Shown piece after piece: positions 34,777-44,304 of a DNA stretch of 45,821 nucleotides. A program made the position numbers and the translations under genes. The DNA is from Candidatus Bathyarchaeota archaeon (GTDB lineage: Archaea > Thermoproteota > Bathyarchaeia > Bathyarchaeales > Bathycorpusculaceae), in the NCBI GenBank assembly GCA_009889605.1, contig WUQU01000500.1, positions 1-45,821 on the forward strand, in the 5' to 3' direction. The notes under the pieces were generated by a model. It searched no databases and was not told the DNA's origin. It saw nothing but the letters and a program-made list of their open reading frames with translations. Each line of letters opens with the position of its first letter. Positions within the stretch are counted from its first letter, which is position 1.

Positions 34777-36042
34777 CTAAACCTCAAAAGTGTCTCCGGG
34801 TTTAGGCGCCACCGCGTCTAATCCAACTTCGCTTTTTATCCATTTTGCAAAAAGTTCGCAGTTTCCTTCAGCTCCGTGCATAACGTAGAATTTTGCGTTC
34901 CCATCAACCTTTTTAACGGCTTCTTTGAGTTCTTTAGCGCCGCAGTGGGATGAGAAATCAAAGTGTTCAACCTTCGCCTTAACTTTCTTAAGCTTTCCAT
35001 CGATTACACATACGCCCTTTTCTAGAAGTTCCCTCCCAGGAGTGCCTGGAATCTGGTAGCTGACGAGAAAAACCGCGTTATGCGCCTTTTTTCCGATTTT
35101 TGAAATGTAAAACGCTGCGGGGCCGCCTTTAAGCATTCCAGCAGGCGAAATTATTACGCAGGGCGTTTTTGTCGCTCTTCTACGGTCTCTCCAACCTTCA
35201 ACCCAGTTGGCGGAATGCACTGCGTCCATAAACAGTTTTGGATCCCTTAGGAACTGGGTGTAATTCATCATTACTCGGTTTGCTTCCCGCGTCATTCCGT
35301 CGATGTATATTGGGTATTCAAAATGGTGGGCGGCGAGCACGCATAGTAGCTCCTGGGATCTTCCGATGCTGAATGAGGGCACTAAAACTGTGCCGCCTTT
35401 CTCAATCACGTCGGTAACTGCTTCTACAAAGCGTTTTTCAAGTTCTGGGCGTTCTGGATGGTCCTCATTGGCGTAGGTGCTTTCAATTATAACCGCGTCC
35501 AAGTTATCGTAATCCATTTTTGCGCCTTCCAAAAGCCGCGTATCTATAAGATTAAAGTCGCCGGTGTAAAGAAGCCTTCTTCCCTCGGCTTCGATGAGCA
35601 CTTGAGCGCTTCCGGGAATGTGTCCAGCGTTAAAAAGCTGCAGGGTCATGTCTCCAACGTTTTCTTCGACGCCAAAGTCCAAGTGTCTTACATTTCGCAT
35701 CATGCTTCTTAGCTCAAGATACTCGTAGGGCAGGTAGTAACTTGAAAGGTGTATGAAGTCTGAGATTAACAGTTGGCTCAATTCTGCTGTCAGCTTGTTG
35801 GTGTATACCGGCTTTTTTCCTTGAATATAGAAAACCGGTATGGCGCCTGAATGGTCCAAGTGGCTGTGGCCTAAAATTATGGCGTCAACCTCTTTAGGGG
35901 GAACATGCATCGGAAACCCTGGTTCATGGTTCAACATAACGCCATAGTCTAGCAAAACCTGAGTCTTCTCAGTTTTAACCGCTATGGCTGCTCTGCCAAC
36001 TTCATGGGTTCCGCCTAGAAATTTAATTTGCATGGGGGTCAT
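34777..36042 (-). CDS. Beta-CASP metallo-beta-lactamase ribonuclease (aCPSF2/RNase J-like)
   Basis: LGGTHEVGRAAIAV, LGHSHLDHSGAIPV, NAGHIPGSAQVLIEAEGRRLLYTGDF, IIESTYANEDHPER, PSFSIGRSQELL, SSHCGAKELKEAV. Confidence 0.92.
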   Translation of the reverse strand: MTPMQIKFLGGTHEVGRAAIAVKTEKTQVLLDYGVMLNHEPGFPMHVPPKEVDAIILGHSHLDHSGAIPVFYIQGKKPVYTNKLTAELSQLLISDFIHLSSYYLPYEYLELRSMMRNVRHLDFGVEENVGDMTLQLFNAGHIPGSAQVLIEAEGRRLLYTGDFNLIDTRLLEGAKMDYDNLDAVIIESTYANEDHPERPELEKRFVEAVTDVIEKGGTVLVPSFSIGRSQELLCVLAAHHFEYPIYIDGMTREANRVMMNYTQFLRDPKLFMDAVHSANWVEGWRDRRRATKTPCVIISPAGMLKGGPAAFYISKIGKKAHNAVFLVSYQIPGTPGRELLEKGVCVIDGKLKKVKAKVEHFDFSSHCGAKELKEAVKKVDGNAKFYVMHGAEGNCELFAKWIKSEVGLDAVAPKPGDTFEV

Positions 36043-36160
36043 TTCTTTTCATCTGTTAACTCTGTAAACATTCGCAAGCCTATTTTAAAAATATTTAGTA
36101 TTTGGGGATTATATTTATCATTGCACCCAATTCATTTTGGCTACATATATGCTAATTAAT

Positions 36161-38239
36161 TTATTGCTGAGCGTTTGCCTCCTTTAAGGAGGGGTTTCCT
36201 ATCTGCTTTCTTGATTTTCTAAAGGCTAGAAGAGCTGCAGTTGCCCGCCGATTACTGTTAAGGCCAGAATAACTGCGATCCATGTTGTTGGAAAAAGCTC
36301 TATTTGAGGGATGCCATCCGAAAAGGTTTCCACAGTGAAGTAAATGGTCTCAGAAGCACCAATATTTCCGTCGACATCTTCTGCATAAACGGTTATGCGG
36401 TGGGAAACGACGGATAACCCGGTTAGGGTTATGTTTCCAGCGATGGTTACGTTGGCTTGTCCGTCTAAACTATAAGCAATCCATAAAACTGGCTTACTTA
36501 CAGTGAAGGTTAATGGAACATCTGGTACGTTATATGTTTTGTTTTCTGGCGAAATAATAGGAATAACAGGAGGCTTAACGTCCACAATGTTTTCTAGGAA
36601 CTCTGGAATTGCAACTGGTTTCATTAGTGGGTGATTGTCTTGGTTATTCTCATTGATAATGTAAGGAGTGTCTCCTATACAATCACCATCAGCGTCTGTG
36701 CCGTTGTAGTCGCTCCAATAGTTTCCTTCATTGCCGTCGTCCCAAAAATTGGCGGCGCCGCCTACTAGTTTTGGCGGTTCCGGTTCGCCGGGGAAAACCC
36801 AGATTGGGGCAACATGCGCTTGAAGTTTTTCTGCGGGGCTGTTATTGATGAAGTTATTGTGGTGTATTGTGTTATTTTTGTGGGATCCCTCTAGTTCGAT
36901 GCCCCAACCATTGTTCTTTGCGATAGTGTTTAATGTAATTGTGTTTTCGAATGCATTGCTAATCCATATGCCCTTATCATTCCTTGAAATGTAATTTCCA
37001 ATGATTGTGCCGTTTGGACCGTATCCGAAGCCGATTCCGCAGCCCTTGTTTAGTGAGATGCTGTTTCCGGTGACGTTTGAATTTTTAATGTTGCGGAAGA
37101 AAATTTCGTTTCCCCCCATTCCTTGTTATATGGTTCATTGTAACAGTATTGCTGGTTGCGGGTTCGAAGTTTATGCCATCTCCAGCATTAGCGGTTATTG
37201 TGTTGTTTGAAATGACGTTGTTGTTCGAGTTGCCATCAAGACGGATGCCATATCCATTGTTATTCGTGATGGTATTGCCAGAAATCATGTTATTGGAAGA
37301 TCCCCAGAGGATTATGCCATTCAAATTGTTTGCTATGGTGTTGCCGCTAACTCTTGAATTAGTCGTGTAGCAAAGCAAAAGCCCACCTCCGTTGTGTTCA
37401 AGGTGTAAACCCTGAACTGTTATGCCGCTGCAGTTCCTTAATACCACCCAACCCGCGTTGGAGGGCACGGTTCTATTGTGCTGTCCTACCCAATAATAGA
37501 TTGGTTTGCCGTTTATCTTGTTCGAGGTGTCAATGTTACTGACAACATAGACGCTTTCTGAAATTGCGTAATTGTTGTTCGCAAACTGGTTATTTCTAAA
37601 AACAACGTTTGAAGCGTAAACCGCCACTCCATAAGTGTTATTCGGTGTTATTCGCAATGTAGTTATCTGAAACTTCGCTTCCGGATGAAAAATCGTAAAA
37701 TGCGATGGCGCAAGTGTTGTTAGTTATCGTGTTGCCCAAGACTTTGTTGCTTCTTGGGGATGCTGGCAGACCATAGTTTAACCAGGTAAATTTAATGCCG
37801 TATGTGAAGTTGCATATTTTTAGGTTCCTTATTGTGACGCCGTTTCTTTCTTGAAGGAAGATTCCTGTCCCGTTTCCATTACCTTGGAGAGCGTGGCCTG
37901 CACCATCAACAACTATACCATCACATAGAATCACAATAGTGTTGTAGATGTCGTCTGTTAAAGTGTAAACATTACCGCTGCGGCGAATTTTGGCGGTTCC
38001 TTCAACTGTTCCATCGCTGTTAATTAGGATACCGGGGGGATTGTTTCTGGAATGAAATTTGCTGATGATAGATTAACAAGTATCGTCTCAGCTACTGCAA
38101 AGAACAAGAGGGCTGCAAGAACCAAGGCCACGAGAAGACTTCTCGGCAAATGTCCGTTCCCTAAGTGGAGACTTGAAAAGGCAAAAATAAAATTTTTTGG
38201 ATCTCCTTTACCGCTAACTATGTTAGACAGTTTTCGCAA
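36161..38239 (-). pseudogene. Secreted NosD-like right-handed beta-helix surface protein with C-terminal TM anchor, at least four frameshifts
   Basis: Four ORFs (38024..38239, 37638..37934, 37085..37657, 36226..37119) form one protein: N-terminal hydrophobic segment, PbH1 repeats (NTITNNNGYGIRLDGNSNNNVISNNTI...), NYWSDYNGTDADGDCIGDTPYIINENNQDNHPLMKP, Ig-like domain, and TM. The C-terminal basic tail (TAALLAFRKSRKQIGNPSLKEANAQQ, stop 36161) lies in a shifted frame. Confidence 0.85.
37635..37654. repeat. Exact 10-bp tandem duplication (gtgttattcg x2) causing a frameshift
   Basis: Read directly: gtgttattcg gtgttattcg. Deleting one copy gives the continuous reading YIANNTYGVAVYASN. Confidence 0.9.
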
Positions 38240-38325
38240 TTAAATTTATTGCGGTTAAACAAAATTGCTTGTGTTCTTTGTTAAATGGTTTGCCACAGCC
38301 GGATTTTCAACAGTATGCGTGTGCA

Positions 38326-38937
38326 TTATATTTTGAGAGTATTGGGCTTTTCCATGTGGCCAACTCTAACAAGCCCAGTTTTGATAGCCTTTAAAATCTC
38401 ATCCAAGTTTGTGGAAGCTTTAATTTCCGTATAAACTGACCATAATTCTTCAACTCTATGTGCGTCGCTTCCAGCCACTCCTGGCAGTCCCATTTTTTTA
38501 GCTAACTTTTCAGCTAACGCGTTACACTGTCGGGCGCTTCCACCATTTAAAACTTCAATAGCGTCAACCTTATAATCCTTAGTCAAGTCTCCTAAACCAT
38601 ACTCCCTGTAAGGATGAGCCGCAACAACTACGGCTCCAACGCTTCGTGCAAAATCAATCACGTTTTCCACGGTCCACGGTTCCGGTGGGACTTCTGCAAC
38701 ACCCAGCAAGAGCAGGTCGCCGTCAACGGTGCTTACCTCGATTCCGGGAATTATGGTGACATCTGGGTGTGCAGAGGCTAGCTCCCTCACTTTGTAATAG
38801 CCTTTAACAGTATTGTGATCTGTTATAGCCACTGCATTGATGTAGGGCTGGGCGATGAGCTGTTGCACTAGAGTTTTCGGGTGGATTGAAGAATCGTTTG
38901 AAAATAATGTGTGAATGTGTAAATCAGCTCGAATCAA
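38326..38937 (-). CDS. PHP-domain metal-dependent phosphoesterase
   Basis: MIRADLHIHTLFSNDSSI, AITDHNTVKGY, IPGIEVSTVDGDLLLLG, VAAHPYREYG, GSDAHRVEELW. Confidence 0.92.
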   Translation of the reverse strand: MIRADLHIHTLFSNDSSIHPKTLVQQLIAQPYINAVAITDHNTVKGYYKVRELASAHPDVTIIPGIEVSTVDGDLLLLGVAEVPPEPWTVENVIDFARSVGAVVVAAHPYREYGLGDLTKDYKVDAIEVLNGGSARQCNALAEKLAKKMGLPGVAGSDAHRVEELWSVYTEIKASTNLDEILKAIKTGLVRVGHMEKPNTLKI

Positions 38938-40567
38938 GGCAAATCGCCAGGCTTTTCTTGCGCAACTCTTTCTTTAAGAACGTCGACATGGCTTTAATCC
39001 ACTTTCCCTTAACATCAAGGTATTTAAACCTAACGCCTTTGGCTAAACAAGCCTTTCTGCAAGCCTTCAAAATTTCGCCGTTCCAATTTTCGGGGTCATG
39101 TAGCAAAACCACCAGCCTATAGTCTCTTTGGGTTATGTAATTTGCAACTTGAGAAGCCACGTATACTAATGTTTCCTTGTCAAGTGGAAGGACGCTTTCA
39201 TGCTGAGAAAGAGGATAAACTTCATCAATTTCAACTGGAACCACGCCGAAAGGAGCGCTGTAAAAACATGTGTGAACGCTGTTTGAGTTGTTTCCAAGAA
39301 CCTTTTTAAGCATCTTAACTGTCTCTTTGTATTCTTTTGATCTATGGAAAGGTTTAGTTCTGGTTTGAGGCACAAGCAGAAGAACATCGGCATTTCGGGG
39401 TTTCAAATATCTTTCAGCCATTCTCATTCTGTGGCGGACAACTTCAGGCCGGGCAAGATCAAGAGCGCTGAAGAAGAAAAGGCCGCTTCGCTTTACTGTT
39501 GGACTGTGCCTCTCAATAAAGGCCTCGTAGTTCCCAAGCTTCTTTAAGGCTTGAAACAAAGCTGGATGTCCATGCATCCGCAATTCTAAATGCTCCCAGA
39601 GGCGGCCTTCCTTTATAGCTTGTTTTATGTATCTTATTTCCGAAAGGCATGCGTAGAGGTTGTGTTCTGCAAGGAAAGTTTGCCTTTCCTCTCGGGGCAT
39701 TTCTGAAACGTCCTTTGGTTTTCTGCTTAAACATTTTGGACAATTGCAGGGGAAATATTCCAGTTCTTCAAGTCTAATGGTGCCAGTGGCAGTCATGTAA
39801 CGATTTTCTTTGGCGTATATCGCATAGGCTGCGGAGTCAAAGAGGTCGCATCCAAGGGCGACAGCTAAGGAAAACATGAAGGGGTGGCCGGCTCCGAATA
39901 GGTGAAGAGGTTTTTCAATGGGAAGGTTAATTTTTGCAGCCATAATCATGTCCGCTAAAACGTCGAAACGGTAGCGTTCCATAACTTCTGTTGGACTGCC
40001 TAACGCGTAAATTTGGAAGGGAAGTTTTCCCATTTCAACGGCGGACTTGGCTACAAGATCTAAATAGCGTCCTCCTTGAACAGGCCCAACCCAGAGGATG
40101 TCCTCTCTGGTTTTGAATTTGAAAAATTCTTTCGCTCTTCGAAGGGTTTCGTTCACTGTTTGCTCTGCGTTTTCCTTTGAAACTTCCCAGCCTGTGGGCA
40201 AGTCTAGGATCGTGGCTATGTCTGAGCCTATTTTTTCCTGGTACGCAACGATTTCCTCGGGGGTTGTTTCTATGTCTCCGTAAACGAGAATCTGGTAGGC
40301 TCCGGAATCCGTCATCACCACTCCGTCAAAGCCTAGAAAATTGTGTATGCCCTTTTCTGCCGGCTGATTTTGGAAACGTTTCTTTAAAATGTATGCGTTT
40401 GTTATTAATGCTTCAAATCCAAAGTTTTCACGAATTTTTGACGGTGGAACGGGTTGAATGCTTGGGTTTATCACTGGAAAAAGCAGAGGAGTTTCTACGG
40501 TTCCACTTTTGGTTCGCAGCTTCCCAATTCGCGCAAGTAAGTCTCTATCTTTTATTTCAAAGCTCAT
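38924..40567 (-). CDS. tgtA: tRNA-guanine(15) transglycosylase (archaeosine biosynthesis)
   Basis: GKLRTKSGTVETPLLFPVINPS, VMTDSGAYQILVYGDIE, GGRYLDLVAKSAVEM, YFPCNCPKC...EHNLYA. ATG at 40567 is preferred over listed 40627. Confidence 0.95.
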   Translation of the reverse strand: MSFEIKDRDLLARIGKLRTKSGTVETPLLFPVINPSIQPVPPSKIRENFGFEALITNAYILKKRFQNQPAEKGIHNFLGFDGVVMTDSGAYQILVYGDIETTPEEIVAYQEKIGSDIATILDLPTGWEVSKENAEQTVNETLRRAKEFFKFKTREDILWVGPVQGGRYLDLVAKSAVEMGKLPFQIYALGSPTEVMERYRFDVLADMIMAAKINLPIEKPLHLFGAGHPFMFSLAVALGCDLFDSAAYAIYAKENRYMTATGTIRLEELEYFPCNCPKCLSRKPKDVSEMPREERQTFLAEHNLYACLSEIRYIKQAIKEGRLWEHLELRMHGHPALFQALKKLGNYEAFIERHSPTVKRSGLFFFSALDLARPEVVRHRMRMAERYLKPRNADVLLLVPQTRTKPFHRSKEYKETVKMLKKVLGNNSNSVHTCFYSAPFGVVPVEIDEVYPLSQHESVLPLDKETLVYVASQVANYITQRDYRLVVLLHDPENWNGEILKACRKACLAKGVRFKYLDVKGKWIKAMSTFLKKELRKKSLAICLDSS

Positions 40568-40687
40568 GCTGGAATCTAAACAAAATCGGTTAAACATGCT
40601 TATAAGAATGTGGTGCAAAGCTTGCAACTGGTAAACTTATATGGCAATTCCTTATTCTATTAATGGCTCTAAACGGAAGGAAAAAGC

Positions 40688-41437
40688 ATGGTTTGCACAA
40701 TCCAAATTGAAGAAAAACCCGTACTTAACAATCCTGTACTTATTGAGGGGCTGCCTGGAATAGGGTTTGTGGCTAACATTGTAGCTTTACATTTAATCCA
40801 AGAGTTGAAGGCAAAACGTTTTGCCAAAATTTTTTCAGCAGCTTTCCAAGATTTAGCGGTAACAACGGAGGATGGGAAGCCCCGCTCGCCCATAAACGAG
40901 CTTTACTATTGCAAGGGCGCGGGCAACACCCGAGACCTAATAATATGGTATGGCAACACTCAAGCCTTAACAACCTTTGGGCAGTACGAACTTTGCGGAC
41001 GCATTTTAGACATCGCTGAAGATTTGGGCTGCCGCTACCTAATAACGCTTGGAGGGTTTAAACAGGAAGAAGTCAAAGAAGTTCCAGAAGTTTACTGCGC
41101 AGCTTCAGATCCTGAAACCCTAAAAGAAGTATTAAACCTTGGGACAAAAATCATGGTGGGAAACATTTTCGGTATTGCAGGGCTCTTGATAGGCCTCGGA
41201 AGCCTTAGAGGGTTTAAGGGTTTTTCTCTTCTTGTGGAAACCGTTGGAACTTATCCAGACGCGAACGCTGCGCGTTATGCGCTTTCCACGTTAAGCAAGT
41301 TCTTAAACTTGGATGTTGACGTTTCGAGATTGGATTTGGCGGCCCAGCAGACAACAAAAATACTTGAGTCCTTCGGCTGGATTAAGCCAACTGTTGAAGA
41401 AAAGAAAAGGGAAGAGCAGTTCCGCTGGTTTGTTTAG
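40688..41437 (+). CDS. PAC2-family (proteasome assembly chaperone-like) protein
   Basis: PVLIEGLPGIGFVANIVALHLIQELKAKRFAKI, GLLIGLGSLRGFKGFSLLVETVGTYPDANAARYAL. Confidence 0.88.
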   Translation: MVCTIQIEEKPVLNNPVLIEGLPGIGFVANIVALHLIQELKAKRFAKIFSAAFQDLAVTTEDGKPRSPINELYYCKGAGNTRDLIIWYGNTQALTTFGQYELCGRILDIAEDLGCRYLITLGGFKQEEVKEVPEVYCAASDPETLKEVLNLGTKIMVGNIFGIAGLLIGLGSLRGFKGFSLLVETVGTYPDANAARYALSTLSKFLNLDVDVSRLDLAAQQTTKILESFGWIKPTVEEKKREEQFRWFV

Positions 41438-41856
41438 CCTTTTGTTTCGCTGATGAATTGCTCGTAAACTTTTTGCACTCTTTCAGCAGCCGGACCTGAA
41501 CCTTCAACAACGCCTTTCTCAGTAACTTTAACCTTGTCCATAACCCATATGAACCCTTTATCTTCATACAGTTTAACCATTGTTGGGAATACTCTTTCAA
41601 GGCGGTCAGCTAAAGCCTTCAAGTCGAAGGGTTTTTCCACGCTTAAAATTTGCGCTACAACATTTCCGTTTAAGAAAACCCTATGAAGCTTTTTCCCTTC
41701 CTCGTCCTTCGCTTCTGCTAAGCATAGGCTCAAATTGTCCGGGTTTATGCCTATCAAAGTTCCATTGTAGGTTTTGCCAGCTGTAGTTGTGACAATCACT
41801 GTTTTGTCAACCAGAGCTGAAACTTCTGTGAAGAACCTTCTCTGTGCAACTGACAA
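41434..41856 (-). CDS. Sm-like archaeal protein with C-terminal extension (SmAP3-like)
   Basis: Sm1-like LVDKTVIVTTTAGKTYNGTLIGINPDNLSLCLAEA and Sm2-like HRVFLNGNVVAQILSVE, followed by a ~70-aa extension. Confidence 0.8.
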   Translation of the reverse strand: MSVAQRRFFTEVSALVDKTVIVTTTAGKTYNGTLIGINPDNLSLCLAEAKDEEGKKLHRVFLNGNVVAQILSVEKPFDLKALADRLERVFPTMVKLYEDKGFIWVMDKVKVTEKGVVEGSGPAAERVQKVYEQFISETKG

Positions 41857-41968
41857 AGTTTAACCTCCTTCACTGCACTACACGTTATCTAAACACGCAT
41901 TTTAGGATTTAAACTGCACAAGGGTTATTAGGTATATTCTGTTGCTAAATTATTTTGTGGTTTAGGAA

Positions 41969-43024
41969 TTGGCGCAAATAGATAGAGAAAGGGAGGCGCT
42001 TTACGCCAGACTCAGGTCTATAGAGTCTGACCTTGCCAGCGTTTCCGGAGCGATAAGCGATGTTGAACGCAAACTGGCTTCCATTGACGGGGCTACGGCT
42101 TCTCTTCCAAGCAGACTTGCAACAGTCCGTGGGCGCGGTTACGCGGCTATGGGGCATCTGGAAAAAGAGCATAGAGCTTTTAACAAAAAAGTGGATGGAA
42201 GTTTCTACAACAATCAAGCAGAACTTCTACAACAACGTTCAACCATTAACCGCTCAGATTCGTGCGCTTAAATCGGAAGTTCAAGGGTTAAAGGCTGGAG
42301 CAGGCTTTGGCGGCATGGTTTTCGGATGGGCTTCAGTGGGGCGCCTTTCAGCGGAAGCCTCAACCCTAAAAGCGCGGGTTATCCCTGAAACATCCAAGAT
42401 TAACGCTTCCCTAGGCGAGTTTTTTGGAAGCATAGACGCCATAGACAGAGACTTGAAAATAGCTGAAAAAACCATGGAGCTTTTCTCATTCGCGGGTTTC
42501 CAGCTGAAACCCGAAGAAAGCCCAGTGTTGGCTATTGAAGGAAAAATAATGTTAAAAGACAAATGTGAGGGAACACTTTACTTCACCAACCAACGGTTCA
42601 TCTTCGAAGGAAAGAAAGAAGTGGTGTTGGAAAAGAAGCTTTTCATAACCACAAAAAAGAAGATGGAACGCACGGTGTTAATAGAACAGCCCATAGGGGC
42701 GCTTCAGGAAATCTCTAAAGGACGAGTTGGGTTGGTGGCGTGGACAGGCGTCTACATACGTTTTAAGCCAGAACGTAGGCTGGAAGAAACCCCTTCGACG
42801 TTAAAGACTGGAAAGCCGACGTGATAACACGGTTCTTCCAGTATATTATCAGAGGCGAAGCTGACAGAGACATAGCAACCATAAAAGGCATAACTCCTAA
42901 AGAGGCACCAACCATAAGAGTTGTCCGCTGTCCCCACTGTGGAGCGCCATACACAAAGGAAATTTACAAGGGACAAACTTCCGTACAATGCGAATACTGC
43001 GGAACCTCAATAATCATAAGCTAA
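41969..43024 (+). pseudogene. Coiled-coil / PH-like (GRAM-type) / zinc-ribbon protein, two frameshifts (~42188, ~42788)
   Basis: ORFs 41969..42271, 42060..42824 and 42821..43024 join into one protein: coiled coil; EGTLYFTNQRFIFEGKKEVVLEKKLF; zinc ribbon CPHCGAPYTKEIYKGQTSVQCEYCGTS. Breaks are at an A6 run and at GAAACCCC. Confidence 0.75.
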
Positions 43025-43026
43025 AA

Positions 43027-44304
43027 CTAGCCAATTTTCGTCTCTTCTAGACTCTGCTTTAGAAACACGGCGGTGTCGGACGGCACATCACGGTAAACAA
43101 CGACATTTGGACCAATCCAACAGTTAGCGCCAACTTTCACACCGGGCATCAAAAGCGCGTTTATCCCAGTTTTAACATTATCCCCTAAAACTGCTCCAAG
43201 CTTTGTTCTTCCACTATCCACCAGCTTATCTTTAACCATCATTTTTATTGTTCCAGCGTCAAGCCGATAATTTGCCGTTATCGTTCCAGCGCCGAAATTG
43301 CCTTTTTCTCCTATTATGCTGTCGCCAACATAAGACAAATGCCCAATATGCGTTCCATCCATGATTATGCTGTTTTTTATTTCACAAGCGTTTCCTATGC
43401 GCACCTTTTTGCCGATGCTTGTGCAAGGGCGTATGTAACAGTTAGGCCCTATATCACTCTCCTCATCTATGAAAGCTGGTCCCTCAATATAGGCTCCGGA
43501 ACGTATCCGCGCAGTTTCCGCAACCGTCACCGGACCAATTATGCGCGCGCCTATCTCCACGTTTCCAAGAATACGGTGCTCCATCCTTGTCAGCATCCAA
43601 CGGTTAGCCTCAAGCAAATCCCAAGGTCTGCCAATGTCAAACCACTCGCCCTTCGGAATTTCGGCAGCAAAAATAGGCTTTCCTTCGCTAAGCAGAAACG
43701 TAATGGCGTCGGTGATTTCCCATTCTCCTCTAGACGAGGCAGATATCCGCTTTGCCTTTTCGAAGATTTCCGTTGAAAGCACATAAAGCCCAGCGTTCGC
43801 CAACCGTGTAGGTGCCTCTTCCCTTTTCGGCTTCTCGACTATGCGTTTGACTCGTCCTTCAGCCTCAAGCTCCACTATCCCATACTCTTCGGGCTTTTCC
43901 ACCGGAACAACAGTTAAAGTGGCAGACGGCCTCTTTTTTTCATGCATGTCTAAAACCTTTTTTAGGGCTTCTGGCGTGAACAGCAAATCGCCGTAAACAA
44001 GCAGAAAATCCTCATCCACATATGATTCTGCAGCGCTCACAGCGTTTCCAGTTCCAACAACCGCCTTTTGATAGGCGTACTCAATCTTTAACCCCAACTT
44101 TTCTCCAGAACAAAAATATCCACGAATAACATCAGCCATATAATTGACAACTATTACAACCTCGTTTATCCCACATGCCTTAATGGCGTTTAAACAGTGT
44201 TCAAGTATCGGCTTTCCGCCTACGCTTATCATGTGCTTTGGCCTAGTTAAAGTGAGGGGCCGCAGTCTCACGCCTTCGCCAGCAGCCAAAACCACCGCCT
44301 TCAT
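43027..44304 (-). CDS. glmU: Bifunctional sugar-1-phosphate nucleotidylyltransferase/acetyltransferase (GlmU-like)
   Basis: VVLAAGEGVRLRPLTLTRPKHMISVGGKPILEH, LLVYGDLLF, WFDIGRPWDLLEANRWML, then left-handed beta-helix hexapeptides ending ANYRLDAGTIKMMVKDKLVDSGRTKLGAVLGDNVKTGINALLMPGVKVG. Confidence 0.92.
   Translation of the reverse strand: MKAVVLAAGEGVRLRPLTLTRPKHMISVGGKPILEHCLNAIKACGINEVVIVVNYMADVIRGYFCSGEKLGLKIEYAYQKAVVGTGNAVSAAESYVDEDFLLVYGDLLFTPEALKKVLDMHEKKRPSATLTVVPVEKPEEYGIVELEAEGRVKRIVEKPKREEAPTRLANAGLYVLSTEIFEKAKRISASSRGEWEITDAITFLLSEGKPIFAAEIPKGEWFDIGRPWDLLEANRWMLTRMEHRILGNVEIGARIIGPVTVAETARIRSGAYIEGPAFIDEESDIGPNCYIRPCTSIGKKVRIGNACEIKNSIIMDGTHIGHLSYVGDSIIGEKGNFGAGTITANYRLDAGTIKMMVKDKLVDSGRTKLGAVLGDNVKTGINALLMPGVKVGANCWIGPNVVVYRDVPSDTAVFLKQSLEETKIG

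Noticed and set aside
36178-36195. cctcctttaaggagg inverted repeat as a terminator or regulatory palindrome
   Set aside because: Short, and it lies inside the reconstructed C-terminal coding tail of the beta-helix pseudogene.
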